A DNA stretch of 64,000 nucleotides, from NCBI GenBank assembly GCA_036245805.1, contig BTRK01000005.1, positions 36,685,469 through 36,749,468 of the forward strand, read 5' to 3'. The notes beneath the pieces are model-generated. The model worked only from the letters and a program-made list of their open reading frames with translations. It was not told where the DNA came from and did not search any database. The position numbers and the translations under genes were made by a program. The DNA is from Pristionchus mayeri. Its lineage: Eukaryota > Nematoda > Chromadorea > Rhabditida > Neodiplogasteridae. Shown piece by piece: positions 11,601 to 21,854 of this stretch. The first letter of the stretch is position 1. Every line of letters begins with the position of its first letter.

Positions 11601-11901
11601 CGCTATATTTCCATCATCCTCTCCATCATCGTCGATTTTGATCACCTCGACAGGACCTCTCTGAAATCAATCGATAATTGGCTCACATCATTCCTCCGAA
11701 ATCCTAATTTAAAGCGTTATCAAACAATGCAAAATTATGAAACTAATCCAATACTACAGATTATTAATTAAATAAAAGATATTCCATTAAGTGTTTCTTC
11801 ACACTGGCATTCCGTTCTTCGTAAGAATACTAATTGTCTATCGACATTTTTTACTCGAAAATGTTTTTGCAAACCTTTGAAGGACGATTAGCAGCCCTCA
11901 T
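2680..11901 (-). CDS. Coiled-coil, glutamine-rich protein of unknown function (14 exons)
   Basis: Exons in transcript order: 11875-11901, 11592-11660, 11310-11375, 11142-11202, 11019-11076, 10835-10930, 10043-10138, 4916-5060, 4804-4855, 4683-4727, 4288-4382, 3980-4057, 3408-3489, 2680-2744. They join in phase to 344 codons plus stop. The start is MRAANRPSK. An acidic patch (IDDDGEDDG) follows, then heptad-like helices (LQDQNRKLERDLQ, QRIEFLEQLIG), two duplicated 96-nt exons, a Q-rich exon (GIQQQAQPVQQGQPELQQLQ), and an Ala/Gln tail ending EWSPEL. No known domain recognised. It is a tandem paralog of the gene at 12347-14868: IRIAGEKQQRIEFLEQLIG matches IRISSQNQVRIVEFLEGII, and several exons correspond. 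The intron between 5060 and 10043 holds a composite transposon. The last four exons are less certain than the first ten. Confidence 0.65.
2768..2844. repeat. CRE-hairpin MITE-like element, copy 1
   Basis: Near-perfect inverted repeat built around CCTTTGATATATCAAAGG. Arms carry TCGGAAGATAACTATGACGT on one side and CATGACATCCGACCTAGTGC on the other. Lies just upstream of the last exon of the coiled-coil gene, in its final intron. Same family as the copies at 11405, 29590, 32511 and 41434. Confidence 0.8.
2950..3325. repeat. Inverted-repeat element enclosing a tRNA-like sequence
   Basis: Ends are inverted copies of each other: GTTTAAAGGAGGGCTCTCGG near 2955 and CAGTCCTCCTTTAAAGTCGT near 3304. 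Inside, 3053-3125 reads like a tRNA, with a D-arm/A-box GATAGCTCAGTGGTAGAGC and a T-arm/B-box GGGTTCGATTCCC. I cannot pair the outer bases into an acceptor stem, so I treat it as a tRNA-derived SINE or pseudo-tRNA rather than a working tRNA gene. Located in an intron of the coiled-coil gene. Confidence 0.5.
5842..8799 (-). CDS. LINE ORF2: AP endonuclease and reverse transcriptase
   Basis: 985 codons without a stop. The N-terminal half is an APE-type endonuclease: LLNSRSLCNK (~55-64), LLFVTETWL (~79-87), VVVLGDLNLHIDW (~186-198), SDHSTI (~256-261). These keep the catalytic Asn, Glu, Asp/Asn and Asp-His residues. The RT domain follows: DYRPICLTPIPSKIMERIL, DLAKAFDKVSHPKLL (~608-622), SGVPQGTVLGPLLF (~663-676), and the YADD-box variant FADDIKLF (~700-707). 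It nicks target DNA and primes cDNA synthesis (family knowledge). I see no ATG between the ORF1 stop and the endonuclease domain. The frame opens upstream of a GTG at 8799, so translation may depend on recoding, reinitiation or a non-ATG start. Its clade looks CR1/Jockey-like from the endonuclease and RT motifs. Confidence 0.85.
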   Translation of the reverse strand: MPRSFDTVTPPPSLSLPRAVSLLSIPNAPSLPSLAPLITPIPPPLFHQHSLKCSLLNSRSLCNKLPDLHAILSIDKPDLLFVTETWLSSKILDSEIILSFPYRLFRSDRPRHGGGVCLLIRDHIPCSRASIPTSVSSDIMAIDLHSPTTLVPTRFILIYRPPCTTTAQNTQLFDLISSLVSVQHQVVVLGDLNLHIDWSSPGVLSSQASFLFDLSIDLDLTQMVPLPSLNNHFLDIILSPPGAVTNCYLSAPFKSSDHSTIIFDFQFPVEQPIIVQTFDFRKSDFSGLDNALHGLNWEVLLSDFIDISDLYNRFVALVTDLFPLFVPLKKISLTPDHYPPHIKSLLAHKRALFSKIHLRPVHSQFALVSQKLDSEIRKYVRCYENRLLASNHSRSFYRYVSTRFKSKGLFTPSIIALDGTVATSNSLKAEILADYFTTVHTRDNGSLPSRPPVVTQSIPLSLVLPHDVSSILRKVSSSCTLPSDSIPSIIFKHCFRSLSTPLAHIFNFSIMLGDIPSLWKSSIVVPIPKTSSPSSVSDYRPICLTPIPSKIMERILKPKIIRWCNIHKIIPPELHGFLSKRSTVTQLLDCTQNWRDSIDRDYCIDVAYIDLAKAFDKVSHPKLLYKLQLIGIRGCLLNWITGYLSDRVFRVRIGSSLTSERRVISGVPQGTVLGPLLFLLYTFDLPLVFSPYPKIICRLFADDIKLFTTFDPLSPSDSLSQLQSGITSFTDYCITWHLEVAEKKCNILQLGKNNPRTTYSLSSCNLIASQSIRDLGVHIDPLLNFDSHIQIVCHKASSLVYLLFRSIACTITAPYITAFKSFILPVLEYASPVWSRTSSGRIRKLEKVQHLFSRLLIYRCSRVDSCTYIPSYSDRLALYSLHSLYSRRVVIDIILSLKIFANLVELPISNFYTYRSISRRHSAFVLHIPSFRKENLRSSFAHRTSRFLNKLHLICNPLLSVDTVKLHLLNSPNLLHTLAIEIRNL
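8829..9628 (-). pseudogene. LINE ORF1 (nucleic-acid-binding-like), frameshifted
   Basis: The start ATG at 9628 gives MSSPQGALAAKK, matching MSPPHNQAAPHP in the copy at 62703. A Ser/Pro-rich linker (~70-110) is followed by a conserved region RARSLVISGFPEAD, then VGLLLAVLEVEATPQMVFRM and EKPRLL. After that residue the reading frame is lost relative to the intact copy. In another frame the conserved remainder resumes (YIRKSQTKEERER, NCPFVYYRDELWHRDDIR) and ends at a TGA at 8829. So there is one indel near 9100-9120. ORF1 proteins of this class coat LINE RNA (family knowledge). Confidence 0.75.
10300..10628 (+). pseudogene. Probable LINE reverse-transcriptase C-terminal remnant
   Basis: The open frame ends NGILLWETLPRFILLS ... 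RLRKFLNLFHNLL ... HWREFAPYLAHQ. The 'W..LP..I ... F...L..L' pattern is typical of the tail downstream of LINE RT domains; compare RRVARILNALPTHVLSS in the fragment at 25.5-27.0 kb. It lies in an intron of the coiled-coil gene on the opposite strand. No RT core is present, so this is a fragment. Moderate certainty only. Confidence 0.35.
11405..11491. repeat. CRE-hairpin MITE-like element, copy 2
   Basis: Hairpin with arms GGCACTAGGTCGGATGAGAA and CATCCGAAGTAGTGCC. It contains TATGACGTCATA on each arm and a loop CCTTTGGTATATCAAAGG. Sits in an intron (11376-11591) of the coiled-coil gene. Confidence 0.85.
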
Positions 11902-12346
11902 TGTCGGAAGAATCGAGAAGCAAAGCAAATGAACCCCTGAACGAGAAAGATTTACTACTTCAAAGATGCTTGTGACGGTAAAAAGGTACAGGTGAAGCCC
12001 CGTCCAGCGAGTATACAGTCGGCAAGAGAGGACTCCATTAGGTGGTGCAGTCCGGTCAGACTGTGCTTCGATATCGAATTTAGAAAGTAAAGTACTGTTT
12101 CGATGAGCGAAGGCAACATCTGGGAACGAGACACGTACTATCAGTTCATCGGATAACTTTATCCACTCTTCACATGCTTCTCATAATAAAACAGCAGAAA
12201 ACATACTGAACAAAGTCTTCGACACAAAAAACTGGGATAAAACAACGGAATAACAAATATTCTGAACAGGACTTCTTTAGTTACAGGATAAAAAAACATT
12301 GATTAACAGATTGAGGAGTTAATTAGAGCTTCTTATGTTCCTTCTC
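11902..12346. other. Spacer between the two coiled-coil genes
   Basis: 445 bp between the start of the downstream gene and the stop of the upstream gene, so it should hold the downstream promoter. A short SINE-like piece (TTAGGTGGTGCAGTCCGGTC) occurs at ~12035. I see no convincing TATA box and no ORF. Confidence 0.4.
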
Positions 12347-14868
12347 TCAATCTTCCTTCTCCTCTTCCTTCACCTTCTTCGCTTCATTCGCCTGAGAAGG
12401 GGTATTAAGGTAATACAAGTCAGTTAACATACTTTTTCGCACTAATCTTTGAATTAAACAAGCAAACCCGAGCCTTATAATTTCTTCAGTCAAATTGATG
12501 AACGGTAAATAATAATTCATAAGGGCATGCCTCCGCCTACTTGGCATATTTCATAAATTTTCTAGCATGATCAAGATAACACAAACAACAGATAGTATTC
12601 ATTCAGGCCATCAACATCGTATGTCTCGTTCGTAAAATTCAAACCGCGACGTCTCTTTGACCTATAGCGCTATTATTATTACACATTATCCATTTCTCAC
12701 CGTCGTTGTCTTCGAAGTGGTCTTCCTTTCCTGCTCAGTCGTAGCTTCCCTACAATCATCGATTTTCATTACTGTGAATCGTTATCGATATGAGTACAGC
12801 CCCTACACACTAATGACTCGTGGTTGCATAGAATCTAGAACATTTTTTGATTGAAAAATTGTATTTACTGCAAAATGGAACTCTCCAATGTATCACTAAC
12901 TACACTCAACACCTCTTCCCTACGCTCCCTCACCTCTTTCTCTTCATCGCTAATTTCTTCAACGCCGCGATAGCATCAATCTCCACCTCAATTTCGATCT
13001 AAATTTATTTATCCACCAGGACCATGGACAGAATAGTAGGGAGACGCTTTCGCGATAATTCTACTGATACCTAACGCATTGGCGAATCGGTTATGGGGTT
13101 TGGGCTTCGGGTAGCAGAAAGTTTGTGTGAAAGTCGGGACTTTCTTAGTTCCTCGACAGGCCACGCCCCCTTATCCCCGTGACCAGAACATGCCAGGGAG
13201 TTTCGTACCTCCTTCGAGAACTTGTCGATGACTTCCAACATCTTGTTGTTCTGCTTGAAACACTCCTTGACCAGCTTCCACGTCTGGTCGTTAATCAGCT
13301 TGCGGAGTCTCGCCAGCTCAGCTGAAAGAGAACGCCGCCGATAAAAAAATTGAAGTTCAACAGTTTATTTAACGTTATAACCGTTGTATGTGCAGCCTCG
13401 TCAAATTATTTTACAGTTTTCAGAACACGACTAATAAAGAAGGTGCAGTAAAATGATTGGTGAATAATTTTATAAAAGAATGCGATAAATAATGGAATAA
13501 TAACGCACCGTCGGTCACATTTTCGTCGAGGGCGGAGTCGGCACTCGCTTGACTTCCCTGCAATAGCAGGAGCTCCTTACACAAAAATAAATTCTTCATG
13601 TAATAGACTATATATAACAAAAATGTATGATAAAATTTAAATTTAGGAGTCTCTACACTCGATAAATCAATAAACCTGCGGCAGAGTAGTCTGCAGTTTG
13701 ATGGACTGCATCTGCGCCCGTTTCTCCTCCTCGTATTTTGATAGCTTGGAAGTTAACTCCTCGATCCTAGAATGATACTTCCACTTCACACTCTCATCAT
13801 ATTATGCATTGTGGTAAAGTTGGAAATTCAGAACGAGGTAGCGAGAACTCTAGGCCACCACCCTCGCCAAATTTATATCTCAGGAGAGAAAGGCGTAGCG
13901 GTCTAACCACCTTATCTCGAATTGTCAACCCTCCATTCTGCCCACAGCATAACTTTAAAAACCCACATCTCGCGATCTTCCTTCCGATCCTTCTCCAGCT
14001 GTCTGATCCTGAAAAGTTAAACATTAGACTACAATCTGCTTCTCTGTCTATTGCACGTTAATCTATTGTATATACGAAAATTGTGTTGTTAATTGAGAAA
14101 ATAATTTCGAAAAAAAACAATTAAATACGTACTTCTCATTCATCTCCTCCATCTCCTTCGTCATGTCCTTGGCAGATTCTGATTTCTTCTCTGAAGTAGA
14201 TAATTATAAGTCAGATACACATAGTATGCACATAGTAAACATAGGATACACATAGTATACTATCCTGGCAACAGTTCTTGCCTCTTCTCTAATGCGATGT
14301 AAAAAAATCACCGCAAAGATCGGATCTTTGTCGAAGTTTCTGGCGGAAAAGTATGCAAAGATTCGATCTTTGCGTTAATTTTTAACATCGCATAAGGGTT
14401 GATGGGGATATATAGCATATAATGTAACTCGAAAAGAACCAAGTATTCAATATTCAGAGCAAAATGTAAATAAAAAATATACCGATGATGCCTTCGAGAA
14501 ACTCCACGATACGAACTTGATTCTGACTGGAGATACGGATTGCATCCTGCAATATTTTATTCAAAAGAAGGTTCTGCCAATGTTGATAAGGTACGAGATT
14601 GTACGCTACAATTTACTGTGAGATTGGACAGCGTAGCAAAGTGTTGTCATAATAAAATTCATACCGTAAAATATTACTTGTAAAAAGGGGAAAATGTCCG
14701 CAATTTTTTCTCTTATTTTTTCCGCTCCGCGAGTATTATTAGACGCGAAACAGTTTGTCGTGACACCACTTTTGCTACTGATTCTTCCCTCACAGTACAC
14801 ACAAATACCTGTATTTGCTGCTCCGACTTGGTCAGATTCTCCTTGAGATCGGTAGTTGAGTCCGCCAT
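12347..14868 (-). CDS. Coiled-coil protein of unknown function (10 exons)
   Basis: Exons: 14809-14868, 14483-14546, 14133-14190, 13967-14008, 13676-13766, 13509-13557, 13209-13321, 12934-12998, 12701-12749, 12347-12391; 211 codons plus stop, phases consistent. The protein starts MADSTTDLKENLTKSEQQIQ. It is mostly charged heptad-like helix (RIVEFLEGII, MTKEMEEMNEKIRQLEKDRK, IEELTSKLSKYEEEKRAQMQ, LARLRKLINDQTWKLVKECF) and ends in a Lys/Glu tail (AKKVKEEEKED). There is no signal peptide, membrane segment or known domain. Tandem paralog of the gene ending at 2680, with matching exons for RISSQ..RIVEFLEG, the EMEEMNEK/KMEELEKR region, and a small polar exon (SADSALDENVTD). Likely an oligomerising structural protein, by inference. 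Confidence 0.75.
13138..13190. repeat. GC-rich repeat fragment shared with 62.04 kb
   Basis: GGGACTTTCTTAGTTCCTCG plus following ACGCCCCCTTATCCCCG resembles GGGACTTTCCTAGCTCCGCG and the bases after it at 62040. It is a short copy of a dispersed element inside an intron of the coiled-coil gene. Confidence 0.4.
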
Positions 14869-15296
14869 ACTCGAACAACTCAAATAACTAAATTCAAAAT
14901 ATTTTTTTAACAATATTGTTATGCAGGTTAAAAAGCTTAACATGAAAGGACAGCATGCTATAAAGTTCAAACATATAGTATTTTATTCAGCAGCAAGATG
15001 TAATTAACGTGAAACTAGTGAGTTTACTTGTGTATTTTCATTGGATGCAACCAATTAGAGAAATATTTCGATACAATACGCGCTCCGAACGCCGACATAC
15101 TTGGGAAACAAGAATCAATGATGGGAAAATATTTTATCCGCGCAAAAGCATCCTGAGCAAAGTGTAATGTTTATTCAATGCATACAGAATATTTCAAAAT
15201 GACAAATTACACAAACTGTATACAAAGAAATTCCAATATTTCTAAAAAGAATTGTATACATCATAATGGATGGCTCCTATCTATATCAACCAATAT

Positions 15297-18200
15297 TTAT
15301 CCCCTCCAGATCAGTGGGATGGTCTTCAAGAAGATCGGGTTCATGAAGCGCATGCTCCAGAAGGCAGACATCGAAAACCAGCTGAGTCCGATCAGAGCAT
15401 CGATCGGCGCGATATCTACAATACGGATGTCTAGAGTTCTTTTATTGGAATATTTTTATAATTTTTTCATGTATTAGGTTGTTGCAAAAGTCTTGCGGTT
15501 TTTTGATATTTTGCATTCCGTCTTCCTTTTAGTTTGACTGATGAACTTCCGAATATTGATTACTAATGAGGCATTGTATACTCTTCCATATGCGCACCCT
15601 ATCAGCATTGCCCAATCGGGGAGGAGAGAGCAGGACTAAGTTAAAGTTGCGAAAATTTATCCATCGAAAACGACACATTTCTCAATATTATGTTTCCTCT
15701 GAAGCATGAATGCTCAATTCCTGGTGGTTATACGAAGCTCCCATCTTTACCCTACATATACTTTTTCTCATGAATGCTGGAAGTTACATCCTTTCGAGGA
15801 ATGCATTGAACTGTAAATGACTACATTTTGAATTTTCAAGTTGATTTCGCATTTTTTTGAAAAATAAGAGATTCAAATTTTCTGATACGAGAAAGATGCA
15901 GTCGCCAATATTTTTTATGAGAATATAGCCCCTTGGTGGTTGAATATAGCGCACTCATAGTGAAGCCTGTATGCTTGGTCGTCGATGCAAAAAATCCGAA
16001 AAAGTTTTTTTTTTTTGTAGCCAGCATCGACAGCATATTTTCAATAGAATGTAATTCGGTCCAAACTTGATCGAGACACAGTTGAAACATATTATCTGAA
16101 AGGGTATAAGCAATACTTCAAAGATATCAGAATAGGCAGGTTTCGTGAATTTTGCCAACAAATATCCAGTAAAATACATTTAATGTAAAATTTTGAGAAT
16201 CAATGGAAATTGTGTTCATCATAATTTATCGCGTTGATCGCGATATCGGATTGATTGAAATGTATGCATGTAAAGTACAAGCATACCTCTAAACACTGGT
16301 ATGTTTGTTAGTCATTGTGATTTGTGACAAAAGAATTATGATAGTTCAAAGTACGGACACAAAAAACCGCAAGACTTTTGCAACAACCTAAAACACGATT
16401 TCTGAGAAAATCAACATATTTCTTCAGCGACCTGGCACTTGCTAAAAATCGAATTCGCTGTAACTTCGCCAATAGGTAGTACTCGGCGAGGGCGACATAC
16501 GAGCGTCGCCAGAATTTTGATTCTTTTATACGAATTTTTATACGAATCTTGAATAAAACTACCGTAATCCTTGAAAATTTTTATTTCGATTCCAATCACT
16601 ACGGCGGTAGGGGGAATGAGTCCGCGAACAAATTCTAAGACTTTTTTACTCTGGACAGTTTTTCGATCAGATTTGATCTACGGCCAGAAATCGATATTCT
16701 CACTTTCACTTATTTTTCAATAATATTTCCCATGAAGCCAGCACGAATTTTATTTGCTCAAAAGATTGCAGTGTTAACAACTCGTCTTTGATAAAAAAAT
16801 AAAAATTTTTAAAAAATATATTATATTCGAAAAAGTTCAAAATGCAACTAAATTTGAATTACGGTGTAAGAAATACTGTATCCGCCTTTCCCTGTTTGCA
16901 GTATTCTCGAAAATGAAATGATTTCAAGGTTAACTTTTGTCTAATGACTATGAGAAGACTATCTGAGAAGGAAAATCCACTCCATATTAAAACAGAGTAA
17001 AGTTAGGGAAAGGCGGATACAGTATTTCTTACACCATAATTCAAATTTAGTTGCATTTTTGAACTTTTTCGAATATAATATATCTTTTTAAAATTTTTAT
17101 ATATTTTTTCAATCTTTTGAGCAAATAAAATTCATGCTGGCTTCATGGGAAATATTTTTAAAAATTTATTTAAAATAAAATTTCGATTTCCGGCCGTAGA
17201 TAAAATCTGATCGAAAAACTGTCCAGAGTAAAAAAGTCTTACAATTTGTTCGCGGACTCATTCCCCCTAACGCCGCATTGATTGGAATCGAAATAAAAAT
17301 TTTCAAGGATTACGGTAGTCTTTTTCGAAATCCGCGCGGCCGCGTGCGCGGATGCGGATCGAAATTCTACCGACGCTCGTATGTTTCCCTCGCCGAGTAC
17401 TACCTATTGGCGAAGTTCCAGCGAATTCAATTTTTCAGCCAGTGCCAAGAATATTTTGATTTTCTGAGATAGTCTGTTCTAATAAGTTTCGGATGCGCTA
17501 AATAAACAAACACTGTCAGCCATTTATCTTACCTGAAACCTGGGGGATGCAAAAATTTGCCAATAAGAGACCTCGAGGGATATCGTCGCGTTAGCCATTG
17601 GCTTCGCAATAAAGTTCGAAAAACGTTCAACGTCATTTAATTTCACACACATACCAGACCACATTAGGTGTGTGCAAAATGAAAATACCGAGGTATTGTC
17701 CACTCTCAACTCCCCCTTTCGAGGTACGTCTTCCACACAACAATTTTTCATATATTTTTTTAAACTGAAAACAAGAAAACAGCCAAAACACCACATATGA
17801 ATCGAATAAGCTCCCGATACTTACTCCAGCTGATAACTCCGGTCGCATACAGCACGAAGACAGTCGCGACTGTAGACAAGTAGAAGAGGAATAGAATCAC
17901 CACATGACGATTCAGGGCTGTAAAGAGAAATAATCACTGGAAACCGCCTATCGAAAATATTCATTATGCGAATGACGAGGAATGATGTGCTATTCGAAAT
18001 CTCTATTATTTGATTGACCGGTCAATCAAATAACACGTCATTCGAATAACGAGATTATTCGAATAATTATTCGATTGCGAGAGCAAATTCGATTTGAATT
18101 TTAAAAACAAAGTAGAGGAGAACGCGCGGCCACTTTCGAGCGAGTGTGAATAATCGAATACCGAGAAATGACTATTCAAATAATGAAAGTAAGAGGGGAA

Positions 18201-21200
18201 GAGATTATTCGAATAACAAAGGTTATTCGATTGAACCATTCGAATAATGATTTCAATAATTGTTTGGCCAATTAATATGCGGTCTCTAATAATCACGATA
18301 CTTATGATTTTTGACAACATGTGCAGGAAGTTCGCACTTAAAATCTAGAGAAGCTGCCGTCTTATCATTACTATCACATCTACAGGTACTAAAGCTACGT
18401 TAAGCATACAGCAATTAAAACATGCCAATGAGAATGTGTCTAAGTTTACTACTGTTCACAGTTAAGTAGGAAGTGACAAAGTAGCATGTAAATGCTCAGA
18501 ATGCATACCTCTCCATGCCTCAGGCGCAAACGTGTCAGGCAGATTTCACCCATGGTATCCGGGGTCAATGGTGAAATCTGCCTAACAGGGCCGCCTCTAC
18601 CACTGGACACCTATGTCAGCGTGCCTATTCCTATCACTCACCAGGCGAAAGGAATATCACGAGACAGATGACGTTGACGATGAAGACGAGAAGCATGAGA
18701 TAGTCGACGAGAACATCTGAGATCAAAGATCATCTACCAGATAGTACTGAATCCGCCCAAATTGACACTGGCCTAGCACCGTTCTCCCGCGAGCCCAATC
18801 TCGAAAACGGGATGATCCTTTACATTTTGCAACTAATAATCCTCCAACTCCATACAATCACTATGAATAATGAAATGAACAGAGATGTGAAAATGTGATT
18901 TGCCCAATGACTGACCGTTTGTTATTATAGCTCGAAAATAAATAGTACAATGATCTTTCAGACTCGCCAATCTCGACGAATTCAGCGTAGACTGTAGCAG
19001 ATGCAACGGCGAAAGTGGACGTAGAGAGAACGAAAAGGGAACTGAATTTAAATTAAGACAATATCATGTTTGAAGAATTTTGTGCACACCATGAGAAGTA
19101 GATAATACAACAATTTGAATGGGCAAAATGTGAGAAAAAAGGTATGATGGCACCACAGTAACCAGGTCTACAGTACCTGCAGGCGATGAGTGCAGCCCGA
19201 AATTCGTTCGATCTGACTACCGTATCCATCAGAGATCCCGGAGCGAAAACGATGCCCATGACAACTCCGAAGGGCAGAACGAACGTGAACGGGCCATCGG
19301 GAACAACTGAAATCGAAAATTCTCCCACTGCCTGTATAATCAGTGAAAGATCGTGTGGAATGAGAAAAGAGGAAGATGATCGAACGGTTTCGCGAAATAT
19401 TGAGTGCAACCCCCACAAAGATAGAAACGCCCACTTGGTATCTATGGAGTACTCCATTTCACTTTCGCATTGTTTGGCACTCACCTCATTTGTCATTGTC
19501 ATATCGAATTCTCTCCCTACACCGTAGCCCTACCGTATATTTCTATCTAACGTATCCCTTTTATATCTCTCTATACCGTATCCCGACCGTATCTCTATAC
19601 CGTATCTCAACTGTATTTCTCTTTACCGAATCGTTTACCGTATCTCTATACCGTATCCCGACCGTATCTCTATACCGTATCTCAACTGTATTTCTCTTTA
19701 CCGAATCGTTTACCGTATCTCTATACCGTATCCCGACCGTATCTCTATACCGTATCTCAACTGTATTTCTCTTTACCGAATCGTTTACCGTATCTCTATA
19801 CCGTATCCCGACCGTATCTCTATACCGTATCTCAACTGTATTTCTCTTTACCGAATCGTTTACCGTATCTCTATACCGTATCCCGACCGTATCTCTATAC
19901 CGTATCTCAACTGTATTTCTCTTTACCGAATCGTTTACCGTATCTCTATACCGTATCCTCTACCGTACCTCTGTGCACTGCAGGTCGACGAGGATTGATG
20001 AACGCCAGATAGAGGGGCATCGTGTAGAGGAACAATGAGACGCGAATAAGGGCCGGCCACGCATGTCCTGGTATAAAAAATAGTGTAGATTTCAACTGGA
20101 TAATTAGTGATTTACAATATTTACAGCCAAATAAACATTTTGGAAAGATGAAATAAATCAGAGGAACGAATAACAGTAGGAGGTGGTCACACAAAACAAC
20201 TGAAGGAATTTCATTGCAACCTAGCAACAACAATGTTGCACAGTGCTTTCGTTGGAAGCAATACCATGCAACAAAACACTTATTCTGTACGTATTCCTAT
20301 CTTTGTCATTTTGCGGTATACCGTATCCCTACCGTATTCCCCTCACCTCCATCCACATATCCCTCGTCCATCGCGTACTGAAGGCCGGAGCAGAGCGAAA
20401 GACTGCCCACGACCACGGAAAGACAAGTGTACACCTGATGAGAGGAGTGGAATGAGGAAAGAAAAGCATAAGTACACTTAGATTATCCCTTCTCTCGTCT
20501 TATCTAACATATCGTAATTCTAACTTTCCAAACCCTTGCAACGGTTTTAGTCACGAACAAATGTTTCTGCGGATCATCCATTTACTGCGGCATCCATTAT
20601 CAAACGTTATGAAGAACCATTGTGGTGTGCGATAAATGAATAAATTTTAGCCATTTACAGCACAATTTTTGTACTTTATAATGGATAAAGATTAAAGGAC
20701 AATGTTTATATATTCAAATCGTCCTTGTGATAAATAAATAATAAATAAATACGATAAATAAATAAATAAAGTAAAAATACCCAGATTCTCTCGAGTCTAG
20801 TTCGAATCTGATCGATGAGCAGAGTGAATGCTCCAATCACCCCGAAGATGTACGTGTTGAAGACGCCTCAACGTATGCATTTGTGCTTATTATTGGCGCA
20901 GTGGTGTGAGGCGCCGCTCGTCATGCAAGGCTCCCGAGTTCGATCCCCCGCCTGGGCTGACCAAGCCCTCTGCATCCCTCCCTACATCTTTTTACATTTT
21001 GTATTAGCCCGGCACAAGACGGGATGTTAAACTATTTCGTAATACCAACTTCGATATGCATACGATATATCAAATAGTTCTCATCCGCCCTGGAGCCTAT
21101 TGGCCTAACTATCGAAAACATGCAAAGGTAAGATCCATTCACGTTATGCTACTAAGGTCATTGTCGAAATACTGTGAACTATCATCAGGAATAAAAAAAA

Positions 21201-21486
21201 AATAAGAAAAAATGCTCACCCAGAGACCACGTGCGCGACAAGTATAGATGGTAGGCCACGAAAGAGAGTATCGTGAGACTGGGAAAACATTTAACTTCAA
21301 TATAAAAGTTCTTGAAATACGATGACTTGGAAATATTTTGACTGAGATTCTACAGTTGATAAGGTAGCGGTCACACGTAATTGGTAAAAGAAGGCCAATC
21401 AGACATATCTTTATTTTAATGATCACTAATTTTCGCCGATTAAAGGGTAAAACTCACGCGATCAATTCACTCCTCTTGGCATCCAT
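15297..21486 (-). CDS. Multi-pass membrane protein, subfamily 1, member 1 (10 exons)
   Basis: Exons: 21458-21486, 21220-21278, 20781-20866, 20347-20434, 19969-20067, 19177-19306, 18968-19041, 18642-18716, 17825-17917, 15297-15415; 283 codons plus stop, all phases agree. Starts MDAKRSELIA. I count about nine hydrophobic segments, e.g. VYTCLSVVVGSLSLCSG, RVSLFLYTMPLYLAFI, PFTFVLPFGVVMGIVF, SSLFVLSTSTFAVASA, YLMLLVFIVNVICLVIF, VVILFLFYLSTVATVF, ALIGLSWFSMSAFW. Conserved loops: GLQYAMDEGYVDG, NPRRPAVHR, PGSLMDTVVRS. It is exon-for-exon paralogous to the gene at 21855-24731. No family recognised. A chemoreceptor-like or transporter role is possible but unsupported. Introns hold a mariner-type element, a foldback, a SINE and a minisatellite. 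Confidence 0.8.
15477..16388. mobile_element. Mariner-type inverted-repeat element, 912 bp
   Basis: Terminal inverted repeats GGTTGTTGCAAAAGTCTTGC and GCAAGACTTTTGCAACAACC are perfect over at least 28 bp and are flanked by TA on both sides, as expected for Tc1/mariner. The interior has no transposase frame I can recognise. Long enough to be a decayed autonomous copy rather than a minimal MITE. It sits in the last intron of the membrane-protein gene. Confidence 0.85.
16395..17475. repeat. Long foldback (palindromic) element, ~1.1 kb
   Basis: The sequence from 16400 returns as its own complement to 17470, centred near 16935. For example CAATAGGTAGTACTCGGCGA (16470) is the complement of sequence at 17395, and TGATTGGAATCGAAATAAAA occurs at 17278 and inverted at 16600. 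The centre has GACTATCTGAGAAGG. Adjacent to the mariner-type element in the same intron. Confidence 0.8.
18745..18812 (+). repeat. 3' fragment of the GGCGCGCC SINE family
   Basis: ACTGAATCCGCCCAAATTGA and TCTCCCGCGAGCCCAATCTC match the 3' half of the SINE at 29131-29350 almost base for base. The tRNA-like head is missing. In an intron of the membrane-protein gene. Confidence 0.6.
19546..19965. repeat. Minisatellite, 75-bp unit, about 5 copies
   Basis: The unit contains CTTTACCGAATCGTTTACCG, CCGTATCCCGACCGTATC and CCGTATCTCAACTGTATT. CTTTACCGAATCG recurs at 19621, 19696, 19771, 19846 and 19921, exactly 75 bp apart. Because 75 is a multiple of three, a 220-codon + strand ORF (19376-20038) appears there, but it is a by-product of the repeat. 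Lies in the intron beside exon 5 of the membrane-protein gene. Confidence 0.9.
20885..21030 (+). repeat. tRNA-derived SINE, family 2
   Basis: A-box-like TGGCGCAGTGGTGTGAGGC and B-box-like CCCGAGTTCGATCCCCCG, followed by a tRNA-unrelated tail (CTGACCAAGCCCTCTGCATC, GCCCGGCACAAGACGGGATG). The same head is present in reverse at 59690-59770. It lies immediately beside the acceptor of exon 3 of the membrane-protein gene. Confidence 0.65.
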
Positions 21487-21854
21487 CCCGAATCGATTGT
21501 TGAGGGGAACTGAAACACTTGAAATCGCACTTGAGTGAGTTACTTACAACAAATTCGAGAATAATTCGATACATTTCGCGCTACAAACGCCGATAAAGTC
21601 GGAAAAGAAGAATAAATCAGAAAGTAAAATTATTTATCCGAATCAACGAATCCTGACAAAATTCTAAAATAAATTCAATGCGCACAGAGTATTTCAAAAT
21701 GCCAATTTACAAAATGCCAACATTTAAAAAGGGAAATTCCAAAGTTCCTGAAAATGTAGTTTTAACGAATATACTATCTTATCTATCTTGTGTGTACAAA
21801 TGAATTGACAAATAAAAACTCCACTAATCGAAAATGTCGATATCAATCGATAAT

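Noticed and set aside
19376..20038. 220-codon ORF with 25-residue repeats
   Set aside because: It is the in-frame reading of a 75-bp minisatellite inside an intron of the - strand gene.
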